Source: Natranaerobius trueperi
GTDB taxonomy: Bacteria; Bacillota; Natranaerobiia; Natranaerobiales; Natranaerobiaceae
Assembly (NCBI RefSeq): GCF_002216005.1
Contig: NZ_NIQC01000011.1
Span: 1-64,000 of the forward strand
Length of the DNA: 64,000 nucleotides
Reading direction: 5' to 3'
Shown here: positions 9,186 through 17,857 of the stretch, piece after piece
Position numbering within the stretch: the first letter of the stretch is position 1
Layout: each line of letters starts with the position of its first letter
Notes under the pieces: model-generated
The model's database searches: none
What the model was told of the DNA's origin: nothing
Seen by the model: only the letters and a program-made list of their open reading frames with translations
Translations under genes and position numbers: made by a program

Positions 9186-11876
9186 TTAGTCTTCTAAAAC
9201 TTCTAGAAATGTTTTTACTAACCTAGGATCAAATTGAGTACCAGCACAACGCTTTAGTTCTGCTTTGATCTCTTGTTGAGTTAAGGTTTTTTTGTAGGGT
9301 CGACCATTTGTCATTACTTCATAAGCATCAACTATAGAAGTTATCCTTGCAAGTAGAGGAATGTCTTCTCCTTTATTACCGTTCGGGTAACCAGAACCAT
9401 CCCACCGTTCATGGTGATTTAATATCTCTTCTGCTATATGAGAGAACTCTTCAGTTGCTAAAGCTATTCTGTAACCCGTAATTGGATGTTTTTTTATACT
9501 TTCTCTTTCTTTTTGGGTTAAAGGTTCTTTTTTAGTTAATACTTCTTCTGGTATATTTATTTTACCGATATCATGTAAAGAGATAAGTAAGCTTAACCTT
9601 TTGAGTTCTGAATCTGAAAGATCTAACTTTTTACCAATTTTGAATGCAGCCTTTTCCATACATTGAGTATGTATTTTAGTTTCAAAGCTTTTAGATTCTA
9701 AGGTTTTTATGAGAGTCTTTAAAACTGTACTTCTAGCACTTTGACTAACAGCTAGCTTTTGTTTATACATTTTATCTTCTGCTTCTTTTAGAGTTAGTTT
9801 TAAATCTTTGCCTATATTACTCTTTGTAGCAGTACCCACTGCTAAAGAGATAGGTACATTTTTGACATAAACTTTCTTACAATTTTCAAAAATTCTTTTA
9901 CAGACTTTATTCGCATCTTCCTTTGAAGTGTTAGGTAACAAGATAACAAATTCATCTCCGCCCCAGCGAGCTATAAAATCGTCTTTACGTGAAGAATCTT
10001 TCAATACTTTAGCTGCACTTTTTAACATATTATCACCAGGAAAATGGCCATAAGTATCATTTACTAGTTTAAGACCATTTAGATCGATCATTATAACACT
10101 TAATGGTAAGTGAGTTTCAGTATCAAATTTTTTCATTTTTTCTTCTAGATAAGCTCTATTATAAAGTCCTGTAAGATTATCATGAAAGCTTAAATACCGT
10201 ATTTTTTCTTCAGCTTGTTTACGTTCTGTAACATCTCTTGCTATCCCTAATAAATCAGTATTTTCCTTATTTTGTCCAAGAATATTAATAGTTGAAGCAT
10301 GCCACTTCCAGGTTCCGTTTTTATGTTTAATTCTGTACTCAACTTCCTCATCTAGGTTCCCGGTCTCTATTAATTTTTTTAGTTTTTTGAAAAAAGTTTC
10401 TAAATCTTCAGGATGGATAAACTCATCTGCTGTTTTACCAATTACCTCTGTTGGGTTATGTCCTAATAGTTGTTTCCAGTTAGGTGAAACATAAGTAATT
10501 ACTCCTTTATCATTTACTGTAAGAACTATATCGCTTGCATTTTCTACAAAACTTTTAAATTTTCGTTCGTTAAGTTTAAGTTTTTCTTCTGACATTTTAT
10601 GGGTAACAGCTAAACTAACAAGGTCAGCTGCTATTTTAAGTCGTTCTAGGTCATGGTTAGTCGGAGTATAGGGTTCGTTAAGATAAATAGCAAAGGTTCC
10701 TATTACGTCACCTTCAGATGAAAATACAGGTTCTGACCAACAAGATCTTATATCTACCTTATCTATAATTTTGTGGAAGTCAGCCCAATAAGGATGTTTT
10801 TCTATATCATCTACAATTACGCGTTTTCCCTTATATGCAGCAGTACCGCAAGATAAAGACCCGTCTTTTACTTTAATACCTTCAAGAAGTTTTCTAAAAA
10901 ACCTAGGTAGATTAGGGGCTGTTTTACAGTACAGATATTCTTTTGATTCATCTAGTAGCATAACCGCTCCTATAGCCTTTCGATCTTCGTTTTCTAACCA
11001 TCTTACAATAAGTTCTAAAATATTATTTAATGAATCTCTTTTAGTTAAAGCAGTTAACACTTGATTTTGACTTTGTTTTCTAATTTGCATCCATTTGCTC
11101 TCTGTTATATCACGTCCTACAGATTGAAACTCAACTAGTTCTCCATTGTGATCAAAAATAGGATAAACTAGTTTATGTTGCCAATATATCTTACCACCAG
11201 CCCCTATTTCTGGATGTTCATAAGAAACTTTTCTAGGGTTTTTAATAATATCAAAATATGCATTTCTTAATTCCTCTTTACTATCATCCGGAATAAATTC
11301 AAACCATTGTTTACCTAAAATTTCTTCTTTATCCATCCCCATTAGATCACAATGAGCTTTATTGACATATGTGATAGTAGCATCTGGTCGCCACCTGACT
11401 ACTATATCTGATTGAGTATCAAGAAGAGACTTATAATGTTTATTTTCTTTTTCTAATTTTTCTTTAGCTTTTGTAAGTTCTTCAATGTTTTTATAATCTG
11501 TTATATCCCTTGAAATACCAATTATTTTAACAACTTTATTATTTTCTATGATAGGTGAAAGTTTAGTAGTAAACTTACCTTTTCCCCAAGATAAGTCTAA
11601 AGTCTTTTCATATGAAACTTCATCTTTTATCTCACAGCATTGTAAGTATTTATTTAATACATAATCAGCTTCTTGTTTATTAAAAAGTTCATAAGGTGTT
11701 TTTCCTTTTAGATCATTTAAACTAACACCTACTTTATTTTCAAACTCTTTGTTTGCTCTAAGATAACGAAAAGTCTTATTACCTTCTACACTAATAAAAA
11801 AGATAGCGTCTTGAGTATTATCAAGTATGGTTTTCATCACTTGATTATCTATAGTTTGAATGCTGTGACAAGACAT
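9186..11876 (-). CDS. PAS-PAS-GAF-PAS-GGDEF-HD-GYP cyclic di-GMP enzyme
   Basis: A soluble multidomain protein of 896 residues. PAS domains lie at about 15-130, 150-265 and 440-555, and a GAF domain at about 285-430. A diguanylate cyclase domain lies at about 565-705 with intact GGDEF, and RKDD five residues upstream as the product-inhibition I-site. An HD-GYP phosphodiesterase domain lies at about 710-890 with HDIGK, HHERWDG and GYP motifs. Both catalytic halves look intact, so it could make or degrade c-di-GMP depending on signals sensed by the PAS/GAF modules. The mRNA leader carries a c-di-GMP-I riboswitch and terminator, giving feedback. A decayed relative of its 3' end lies at 2955-3215. 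Confidence 0.93.
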   Translation of the reverse strand: MSCHSIQTIDNQVMKTILDNTQDAIFFISVEGNKTFRYLRANKEFENKVGVSLNDLKGKTPYELFNKQEADYVLNKYLQCCEIKDEVSYEKTLDLSWGKGKFTTKLSPIIENNKVVKIIGISRDITDYKNIEELTKAKEKLEKENKHYKSLLDTQSDIVVRWRPDATITYVNKAHCDLMGMDKEEILGKQWFEFIPDDSKEELRNAYFDIIKNPRKVSYEHPEIGAGGKIYWQHKLVYPIFDHNGELVEFQSVGRDITESKWMQIRKQSQNQVLTALTKRDSLNNILELIVRWLENEDRKAIGAVMLLDESKEYLYCKTAPNLPRFFRKLLEGIKVKDGSLSCGTAAYKGKRVIVDDIEKHPYWADFHKIIDKVDIRSCWSEPVFSSEGDVIGTFAIYLNEPYTPTNHDLERLKIAADLVSLAVTHKMSEEKLKLNERKFKSFVENASDIVLTVNDKGVITYVSPNWKQLLGHNPTEVIGKTADEFIHPEDLETFFKKLKKLIETGNLDEEVEYRIKHKNGTWKWHASTINILGQNKENTDLLGIARDVTERKQAEEKIRYLSFHDNLTGLYNRAYLEEKMKKFDTETHLPLSVIMIDLNGLKLVNDTYGHFPGDNMLKSAAKVLKDSSRKDDFIARWGGDEFVILLPNTSKEDANKVCKRIFENCKKVYVKNVPISLAVGTATKSNIGKDLKLTLKEAEDKMYKQKLAVSQSARSTVLKTLIKTLESKSFETKIHTQCMEKAAFKIGKKLDLSDSELKRLSLLISLHDIGKINIPEEVLTKKEPLTQKERESIKKHPITGYRIALATEEFSHIAEEILNHHERWDGSGYPNGNKGEDIPLLARITSIVDAYEVMTNGRPYKKTLTQQEIKAELKRCAGTQFDPRLVKTFLEVLED

Positions 11877-11903
11877 TAATATTGCCTCCTTTTACCTTAA
11901 ACA

Positions 11904-11932
11904 TAAAAAAGTCCCTAATAAAGGGACTTTAG
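11904..11932 (-). terminator. Riboswitch-controlled terminator
   Basis: On the minus strand AAGTCCC-TTTATTA-GGGACTT is followed by TTTTATG. It lies between the aptamer and the start codon at 11876, so it is the likely expression platform. Confidence 0.85.
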
Positions 11933-11954
11933 CTAAACTTACGAAAGAAAGTTC

Positions 11955-12042
11955 TTTCGGCAGTTTGGCAATCGTAGTGACTTAATCACCTTAGACCCAT
12001 GACTTTGCGTCCTCAACTTTCGTTGAGTTTGCCCTTTATATA
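11955..12042 (-). ncRNA. c-di-GMP-I (GEMM) riboswitch
   Basis: Read on the minus strand, the RNA has the conserved AGGGCAAAC start, a CAACGAAAGTTG tetraloop hairpin (GAAA-type loop), GGACGCAAAG, a GGGTCTAA turn, a variable P3 (GTGATTAAGTCAC) and the closing TTGCCAAACTGCCG. These are the diagnostic elements of the c-di-GMP-I class. A terminator follows immediately. The downstream gene is itself a c-di-GMP synthesis/degradation enzyme, which suggests direct product feedback. Confidence 0.93.
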
Positions 12043-12081
12043 ATAATTAAGTATTAGATTGTGAGTTAAGTTAAGAAGCTA

Positions 12082-12107
12082 GCCCTAGACTTAATTCGGG
12101 GCTAGGG
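12082..12107. other. Hairpin upstream of the glycosyltransferase
   Basis: CCCTAG and CTAGGG (or alternatively TAGCCC and GGGCTA) can pair around an AT-rich loop. There is no clear T run. The rest of 12110-12351 is AT-rich with no recognisable gene. Confidence 0.3.
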
Positions 12108-12351
12108 TACTATTTATATATTATAGCAATATTTTCCTTGGGAATTAAGCCCTAATTATAAATTTTTAGTAGCGATAGTAGCTAATTTAACTAATCTTTT
12201 TCTTTAGTTTGAAATTTGAGTTTTTAGCTATTAGATCCATTCTAAAAAATAATAGACTCTCATATATTATCATAAAAAGGAAATGGCTTGTTTTATGTAG
12301 AGTTTAATATTTTATATTTTAATGATTTAGAATCTAAAGGGGAGGTATATT

Positions 12352-13641
12352 GTGAAAGTAGCAATTTTAACAATGTTTAATGGTCTTAGTCATACATATT
12401 CTCTTGTTAATGTTGTGGCAGAACAGTTAGAAATGCTTTTGAAAAATGGAGTAAAAACAAAAGTGATTGTTTCACAAGATTGTAATGATGATGAGCGAAA
12501 AGGTGTATATGCAGATGAAAGACTAGAATGGGTTAAAGTAACAAATAAATTTAATGGTAATAAAATTCAATGGCATGATTATTCACAACCCGACGGTCAA
12601 GTTCATGAAACTTTTTATGATGAAGTTGAAGTTATTGCTAGTGATTTAGAGGAAAAGTTATTAGATGTTGATATTTGTATAATGCATGATATTCACTATC
12701 AAGGTTGGCACTTAGTTCATAATGTTGCCATTAGAAAAGTTCAAGAAAAATTACAGAATATAAAATTTATAGCAATGACCCATTCGGTTCCTGTGAATAG
12801 ACCGTCTAATCCAAAATGGCCTTTTTCTTGTCGTTATACACCAATGCCTAATACTACATATGTATATCCTACTTATTCTGGAATACCAGCTCTAGCTAAA
12901 CAATTTAATGTGCCGGAAGGAAAGTGTCGTGTTGTTCACAATAGCTTAAACTTAAAATCCTTTATGAGTAAAGAAGTTAGATCAATTCATGACCAAGTAG
13001 ATTTAATTAGCCCGGATATTCTTATTGTATATCCCGCTAGATTTACTACGGGAAAAAGATTTGAAAAAGTTGCTTCTTTGGCTGGTGTTATTAAAGCACA
13101 GACAGAATTAAAAGTTAAAGTGCTTTTTTGTGATTTTCCGTCAATGGATACTAACCTCGATAAATACAAGGCATATATTAAAAATATAGGTAACAGTCAC
13201 GGATTAGAAAAAACTGATATTTTCTTTACAAGCGATTTGGGATATGCTGAAGGGTTTCCACGAAGCAGTGTTTTAGAATTGTTTACATTATCTAACTTAT
13301 TTATTTGTCCATCTTATTCTGAATCATTTGGCTTGACTGTTATAGAGGCTTCAAGTAGAGGTAACTTTTTAGTATTAAACGAAGCAGTTCCAGCATTAGA
13401 AGAGTTAGGTAAGCAGCTAAAGGCATACTTCATGAGATGGGATGCTCGTAACTTCGGTTATGATACAAAGGAAATATATAAGCCTAGTGAACAGGCCTAT
13501 TTGAAGGAACATGCATCTAGAATAGTAAACCTAATGAGAGATAATCCGGTGATCTATGCAAAAACACTTGCAAGGCAAAAATACAGCCCCCAGTGGGTAT
13601 GGTATAACCAATTAGAACCTTTGTTGCATCCAAATAAATAA
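12352..13641 (+). CDS. Glycosyltransferase, GT4-like (group 1)
   Basis: A 429-residue GT-B-fold enzyme that moves a sugar from a nucleotide donor. The N-terminal half begins MKVAILTMFNGLSHTYSLV. The C-terminal donor-binding half has YPARFTTGKRFE near residue 225 and PSYSESFGLTVIEASSRG near 322, the typical GT4 E-x7-E-like segment. Start is GTG with GGGGAGG upstream. There is no membrane segment. It is a lone gene between a signalling enzyme and a surface-protein cluster, so modification of a surface polymer or protein is possible. Donor and acceptor are unknown. Confidence 0.85.
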   Translation: MKVAILTMFNGLSHTYSLVNVVAEQLEMLLKNGVKTKVIVSQDCNDDERKGVYADERLEWVKVTNKFNGNKIQWHDYSQPDGQVHETFYDEVEVIASDLEEKLLDVDICIMHDIHYQGWHLVHNVAIRKVQEKLQNIKFIAMTHSVPVNRPSNPKWPFSCRYTPMPNTTYVYPTYSGIPALAKQFNVPEGKCRVVHNSLNLKSFMSKEVRSIHDQVDLISPDILIVYPARFTTGKRFEKVASLAGVIKAQTELKVKVLFCDFPSMDTNLDKYKAYIKNIGNSHGLEKTDIFFTSDLGYAEGFPRSSVLELFTLSNLFICPSYSESFGLTVIEASSRGNFLVLNEAVPALEELGKQLKAYFMRWDARNFGYDTKEIYKPSEQAYLKEHASRIVNLMRDNPVIYAKTLARQKYSPQWVWYNQLEPLLHPNK

Positions 13642-13646
13642 AGAAA

Positions 13647-13672
13647 GGCTCCCTTGACTAATCAAGGGAGCC
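13647..13672. terminator. Terminator between convergent genes
   Basis: GGCTCCCTTGA-CTAA-TCAAGGGAGCC is an 11-bp perfect stem lying between the converging glycosyltransferase and surface-protein genes. Confidence 0.7.
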
Positions 13673-13727
13673 AGTTAGAGATATATTAATTATATTAGAG
13701 CTAGCAAAATGCTACTATAACTGTCGA

Positions 13728-15611
13728 CTAATTTCCAGTTACATCAACTGTAAATGACTCACCAGGAGCTAATGTTGTAGTTGGTATTGTGATTGCTCCG
13801 AGTACACTATCAGTTAGTGTAATGTTTTCAAGTGGCACATTACCAGTATTGGTGACAATATATCTAAAGATAGGATCTACTCCTTCTGGTAGTGTAGGTC
13901 CTGGAGGTGACGGTGCAGCTTCAAAAGTATTGCCTCCGTCAACAGATACGATCTTTTCTACATCTATAGCAGGTTCTTCTTCAACTACTCCTACATAATG
14001 AGCTGGATCTTCATCAGTTACAGTAATATCTTCAAATTCACCAGTTGCAGTTGCTAAATTAACTTGCTGTTCTTCAGCCCAAGTACCAGTTACATCAACT
14101 GTAAATGACTCACCAGGAGCAAGAGTTGTGGTTGGTATGGTAATTGGTCCTAATATATCATCTGTTAAAGTGATATCCTCTAACCCTATATTTCCAGTAT
14201 TTGTTACTAAATACCTGTAAACAGGATTAGTACCTTGAGGAATGTTCGGTCCCGGTGGTGTATCAGCGTCAAAGAAAGTAGTACCACCATCAGCGGAAAT
14301 GAATTTTTCTACGTCAATGGCAGGTTCTGCTTCAATGAATCCTACATAATGGGCAGGATCCTCATCAGTTACAGTAATATCTTCAAATTCACCAGTTGCA
14401 GTTGCTAAATTAACTTGCTCACCTTCAGCCCAAGTACCAGTTACATCAACTGTAAATGATTCACCGGGATCTAAAGTTGTAGTTGGAATAGTGATTGCTC
14501 CGAGTATGCTGTCAATTAGTGTAATGTTTTCGAGTGGCACATTCCCAGTATTTGTTACTAAATACCTGTAAATAGGGTCAGTACCTTGCGGAATATTCGG
14601 TCCCGGTGGTGTATCAGCATCAACAAAGGTAGTACCTTCATCAGGGGAAACCAATTTTTCTACATCAATGGCAGGGGCTACTAAAGTTTCTGGGTTAGGT
14701 GATACATAGACACCAGCTGTACCAGATGTCATGCTGAATTGTGTTGTAAGTGAGTACCAACCACCAACGAATCTACCATTGCTTAGAGACTGAGTTCTAC
14801 CAATAAGCAAGTCACCTGGCCCAACAATCGTAGGATCCCCTGTTGTTAACCAATACCCAGTGAAAAAACCGCCACTAGTCCAGTCACTACCACCAATAAT
14901 TAAATCTCCTTGACCATCATCTAGTCGTGGGCCTTGAGGGTAGGGTGGGGGTGGTGTGGAACCTCCTCCAGAAGAATTTATATCTCCAGCAACATGGATA
15001 AAGTTTGTTGGTATCAGACCGCCTTGTGGAACAATAGCACCGCCACTCTGGAATTTTACTTCACCTTGATATCCATTTGTAGGATCTGCATCAGTATCCC
15101 AGCGAAAGATAAAGACATCACCAGGATCTCCCGTAATGTTGATTTGGCTAGATACAGTAAAGCCTGACGTTATATTAATAACAAAAACTTCGTCTATTCC
15201 ATTTTCTGTATTTAATCCATCTAATGATTGTATAGTACCATCAAAGTTTGTATCATATGGTGCAGGAAGATCACCAGGATTAGCAGTAAGAGCGTTAATT
15301 TGTTGAAATGCACTTACTAGGTCTGATTCTAATGCCGTAATACGCGCCACTTCATCTGTGACACCAGACGCTTGAAGAGGGTTATTGTTGACAATTTGCT
15401 GCCAAGCACCTAGTGTAGAATCATTAGTATAGATAGTACCAGCATAAGCAAAGCTACCAGAAGTTCGTTCATCTGCCTGAAGACCGTTTATTGCAACATC
15501 ACCGGCATAGCCTGGACTTGATGCTTGCCAGTTGGCATCATTTCTACCATCAGCAAAGAAGAACAGATAATCAGTTAAATTACCTAAGTTAATGCCACCA
15601 ATTGTAGTCAT
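13728..15611 (-). CDS. Repeat-containing surface-type protein with three Ig-like (DUF11/DUF7507-like) repeats
   Basis: 627 residues. The N-terminal region (about 1-310) is rich in Gly, Asn and Asp, with GDVFIFRWDTDADPTNG, loosely like ice-binding or choice-of-anchor domains. Three repeats of about 117 residues follow (about 313-429, 430-546, 547-627), each with VEK, PPGP, YLVTNTGN-x-LENITL and PGESFTVDVTG blocks. The third stops after VDVTGN, missing the last third of the unit. No signal peptide, sortase motif or membrane anchor is visible. The start ATG overlaps the stop of the upstream 133-aa gene (ATGA), so the two are translationally coupled. Repeats are nearly identical at DNA level, implying recent duplication or homogenisation. 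Probably a cell- or spore-surface component; function unknown. Confidence 0.7.
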   Translation of the reverse strand: MTTIGGINLGNLTDYLFFFADGRNDANWQASSPGYAGDVAINGLQADERTSGSFAYAGTIYTNDSTLGAWQQIVNNNPLQASGVTDEVARITALESDLVSAFQQINALTANPGDLPAPYDTNFDGTIQSLDGLNTENGIDEVFVINITSGFTVSSQINITGDPGDVFIFRWDTDADPTNGYQGEVKFQSGGAIVPQGGLIPTNFIHVAGDINSSGGGSTPPPPYPQGPRLDDGQGDLIIGGSDWTSGGFFTGYWLTTGDPTIVGPGDLLIGRTQSLSNGRFVGGWYSLTTQFSMTSGTAGVYVSPNPETLVAPAIDVEKLVSPDEGTTFVDADTPPGPNIPQGTDPIYRYLVTNTGNVPLENITLIDSILGAITIPTTTLDPGESFTVDVTGTWAEGEQVNLATATGEFEDITVTDEDPAHYVGFIEAEPAIDVEKFISADGGTTFFDADTPPGPNIPQGTNPVYRYLVTNTGNIGLEDITLTDDILGPITIPTTTLAPGESFTVDVTGTWAEEQQVNLATATGEFEDITVTDEDPAHYVGVVEEEPAIDVEKIVSVDGGNTFEAAPSPPGPTLPEGVDPIFRYIVTNTGNVPLENITLTDSVLGAITIPTTTLAPGESFTVDVTGN

Positions 15612-16009
15612 GATGAATTCACCTCCGTACTAATATTGTAATGGGCAGTGTCTGTAGCAGTAACTGAAATGTTGTTGAAAAATCCTTCCACTGTAACTGT
15701 ATTGCTAATTACCTCGACATCTGGTGGGATTTCAGGTATTTCCTCTAAAGTATCTTCTAGCTTAAATTGAAGAAGCATTTGTTTCTTAATTGCAGATCTT
15801 AATGTTCTTTCTACAGATCGGTTAATTTCCAACAAATCATCATTGTTTTCTGCAAAATTTAGACCAGTTTGGATTTTTTCTCCTTCTGCATTAATAATGT
15901 GAGCTAAGCCAAGTTCTTCAAAAGCAATTGATGCCAGTAGAAGATTGATCATATCTTCTCTTTCGAGATTAATGTTTGGGTATACATCAGGAATGTTTGG
16001 AAATGACAT
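15608..16009 (-). CDS. Small paralogous protein with a C-terminal repeat-like tail
   Basis: 133 residues. The N-terminal 95 or so match the family shared with the genes at 16154 and 16731: MSFPNIPDV start, INLLLASIAFEELGLAHI, INAEGEKIQTG, LEINRSVERTLRSAIKKQ, MLLQFKLEDTL. It is probably all-helical. The tail (about 105-130, VTVEGFFNNISVTATDTAHY) resembles the end of the Ig-like repeat in the next gene (ATGEFEDITVTDEDPAHY), the very part missing from that protein's last repeat. It is translationally coupled to the surface protein. Function of the family is unknown to me; context suggests surface or spore-surface structure. Confidence 0.75.
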   Translation of the reverse strand: MSFPNIPDVYPNINLEREDMINLLLASIAFEELGLAHIINAEGEKIQTGLNFAENNDDLLEINRSVERTLRSAIKKQMLLQFKLEDTLEEIPEIPPDVEVISNTVTVEGFFNNISVTATDTAHYNISTEVNSS

Positions 16010-16081
16010 ATCGTATTCCTCCTTTCTACTTGGTCTATATTATGTTGATTATTTATGGACAGTGAGCTTTTAAAAACAGAT

Positions 16082-16124
16082 AAGGAGCAATCAAACGGTA
16101 TTTCAACCGTTTAACTGCTCCTTG
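16082..16124 (-). terminator. Terminator of the 144-aa paralog gene
   Basis: AAGGAGCA...AAACGGT pairs with ACCGTTT...TGCTCCTT over about 18 bp. On the minus strand it is followed by ATCTGTTTTTAAAAG. Confidence 0.8.
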
Positions 16125-16153
16125 GTACAAGTTATATACTTATAATGTTTTGG

Positions 16154-16588
16154 TTATAAAGAATCGGAACAACTATCGTCGTTTGATTTCCACCATTTTG
16201 TTGTAGTAGAAGAACTGCTGCTTGAACTAGTAGTTGTACTAGTTGTTGTAGTGGACGTAGTAGGTGGTGGTGTTGGTGGTGGCGTTTCTTTTATAATATC
16301 AGTTGTATCTTCTAATTTGAACTGAAGTAACATTTGCTTTTTTATCACTGATCTTAACGTCTTATCAACTGAGCGGTTAATTTCTAATAAATCCTCTATG
16401 GTTGGAGATTTTTTCTGTTTATGTTCTTCAAGTGTTCCAATAACAAATTGGATTTTTTCTGCTTCAGCATTAATCATGTGAGCTAAACTAAGTTCTTCAG
16501 AAGCAATTGAAGCTAACAAAAGATTGACTACCTGTTCTTTGTCTAGATCCATTTCTGGTTTTATATCAGGAAGATTAGGAAATGACAT
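16154..16588 (-). CDS. Small paralogous protein with a low-complexity Thr/Ser/Pro tail
   Basis: 144 residues. It has the same helical core as its neighbours (MSFPNLPDI, VVNLLLASIASEELSLAHM, EINRSVDKTLRSVIKKQML). A PPPTPPPTTST linker, a Thr/Ser run and a short KWWKSNDDSCSDSL end follow. The Thr/Ser-rich tail could be a glycosylation target; a glycosyltransferase lies 3 kb away. GGGAGG precedes the ATG. It has its own downstream terminator. Function unknown. Confidence 0.72.
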   Translation of the reverse strand: MSFPNLPDIKPEMDLDKEQVVNLLLASIASEELSLAHMINAEAEKIQFVIGTLEEHKQKKSPTIEDLLEINRSVDKTLRSVIKKQMLLQFKLEDTTDIIKETPPPTPPPTTSTTTTSTTTSSSSSSSTTTKWWKSNDDSCSDSL

Positions 16589-16670
16589 GACTTTCCCTCC
16601 TTTTTTATATTCTCTTTAATTAATATTTATAGTTGAGGCATTATATTACATATAATTGCATAAAAATAAG

Positions 16671-16708
16671 AAGCATAGGAAGGGGTTTGTATACCCTTCC
16701 CATGCTTC
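16671..16708 (-). terminator. Terminator of the 99-aa paralog gene
   Basis: AAGCATAGGAAGGG and CCCTTCCCATGCTT form a strong stem just downstream of the stop at 16731. Confidence 0.75.
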
Positions 16709-16730
16709 TAAGCAAAATTAGAGAAATTAA

Positions 16731-17030
16731 CTACTCATTATTATTAGTAGTAGTTTCTGGAATATCAAGAGTATCTTCTAACTTGAACTGAAGTAACATT
16801 TGTTTCTTAATTGCAGATCTTAATGTTCTTTCTACAGAACGGTTAATTTCCACTAAATCGTCATTGTTTTCAGCAAAATCTAGACCAGTTTGAATTTTCT
16901 CTCCTTCAGCATTAATAATGTGAGCTAAACCAAGTTCTTCAAAAGCAATCGATGCCAGTGTAAGATTGATAACATCTTCTCTCTCAATATTTATATCTGG
17001 GGTCACATCAGGAATGTTTGGAAATGACAT
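16731..17030 (-). CDS. Small paralogous protein, core domain only
   Basis: 99 residues consisting almost only of the shared core (MSFPNIPDVTPDINIERED, NLTLASIAFEELGLAHI, INAEGEKIQTG, EINRSVERTLRSAIKKQ) plus a short Asn-rich end. It is closest to the 133-aa paralog, with long stretches identical. GGAGG lies before the ATG. It is divergent from the plus-strand paralog at 17254, so the 220-nt gap between them probably holds both promoters. Function unknown. Confidence 0.72.
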   Translation of the reverse strand: MSFPNIPDVTPDINIEREDVINLTLASIAFEELGLAHIINAEGEKIQTGLDFAENNDDLVEINRSVERTLRSAIKKQMLLQFKLEDTLDIPETTTNNNE

Positions 17031-17253
17031 AATTTACCTCCTTCTTGATTTTGTACTGTATTATATTCATAGCTATTGAATGTGTGAACTTTATATCAGG
17101 TCTTTTTATCATTAAAAGATAACTCATAAATATAATTAGAATAAAATCAAATCATTAAATAGGACAAAGTAATATTTTAAAATCACAATATGTAAGTTAT
17201 TAGTACTTAAGCTATTGTTTTTACCAAGAATTTTACTGGAAGGAGTAAAAGCT

Positions 17254-17709
17254 ATGAAATTTGAGGATACCCTTAATCGTATACTAACATCTATTGCACA
17301 TGAAGAAGAAAGTTTATCTAAGATGTTAGATGTAGAAACAAAAAAAATGTTACATATTTTAGATGAATATAAGCATAATAAGCTTTCAATACAAGAAACG
17401 AAGGATATAAACAAATGTGTAAACGAGACTATAGTAAATATGATTAAACTTCAGATGTTGTTACAACATAAAGTGGATAGTATCAAGGAATTACTACCTT
17501 CAACAACTACTGAAAGTACTACAAATACCAACTCTCCAACTACAAAGACAAAACCTAAAAAGACCAAATCTACAAAGACCAAACCTAAAGCAACTTCTTC
17601 TACTACTCTAACAACGACACATACTACAACTTCGAGTACTTCAACAAGTACAACTACAACAAAAGAAAAAAAAGGAGAAAGGTCGGTTTGGACTTATTCT
17701 TTAGACTAA
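17254..17709 (+). CDS. Divergent member of the small paralog family with a Thr/Lys-rich tail
   Basis: 151 residues from ATG 17254, chosen over a TTG at 17215 because GGAAGGA lies just before it. The core is a distant version of the neighbouring family (ILTSIAHEEESLSKML, ETKDINKCVNETIVNMIKLQ, MLLQHKVDSI). The remaining 70 or so residues are a low-complexity Thr/Ser/Lys tail ending in ERSVWTYSLD. The core length and helix spacing match the paralogs, which supports common ancestry despite low identity. Function unknown; the tail may be a flexible or glycosylated surface extension. Confidence 0.65.
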   Translation: MKFEDTLNRILTSIAHEEESLSKMLDVETKKMLHILDEYKHNKLSIQETKDINKCVNETIVNMIKLQMLLQHKVDSIKELLPSTTTESTTNTNSPTTKTKPKKTKSTKTKPKATSSTTLTTTHTTTSSTSTSTTTTKEKKGERSVWTYSLD

Positions 17710-17820
17710 TGAAATATAATCATGGTTACTTGAAGCAATTTGTGAACTGAGTCTAGACTAGAATAGAAGGCATGCTGAATATATTAGGTTACATATAATA
17801 TGTAGTATGTTTATAGATAG

Positions 17821-17856
17821 ATCACCCCAGGGGATTGACCCTGGGGTGATTTTTTA
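17821..17856. terminator. Strong bidirectional terminator
   Basis: ATCACCCCAGGG-GATTGA-CCCTGGGGTGAT is a perfect 12-bp stem with T6 on the plus side. It serves both the paralog gene at 17254 and the converging transporter operon. Confidence 0.9.
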
Positions 17857-17857
17857 A

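Noticed and set aside
14934-15167. Plus-strand frame inside the surface-protein gene
   Set aside because: Shadow of the minus-strand gene, with low-quality composition and no ribosome site.
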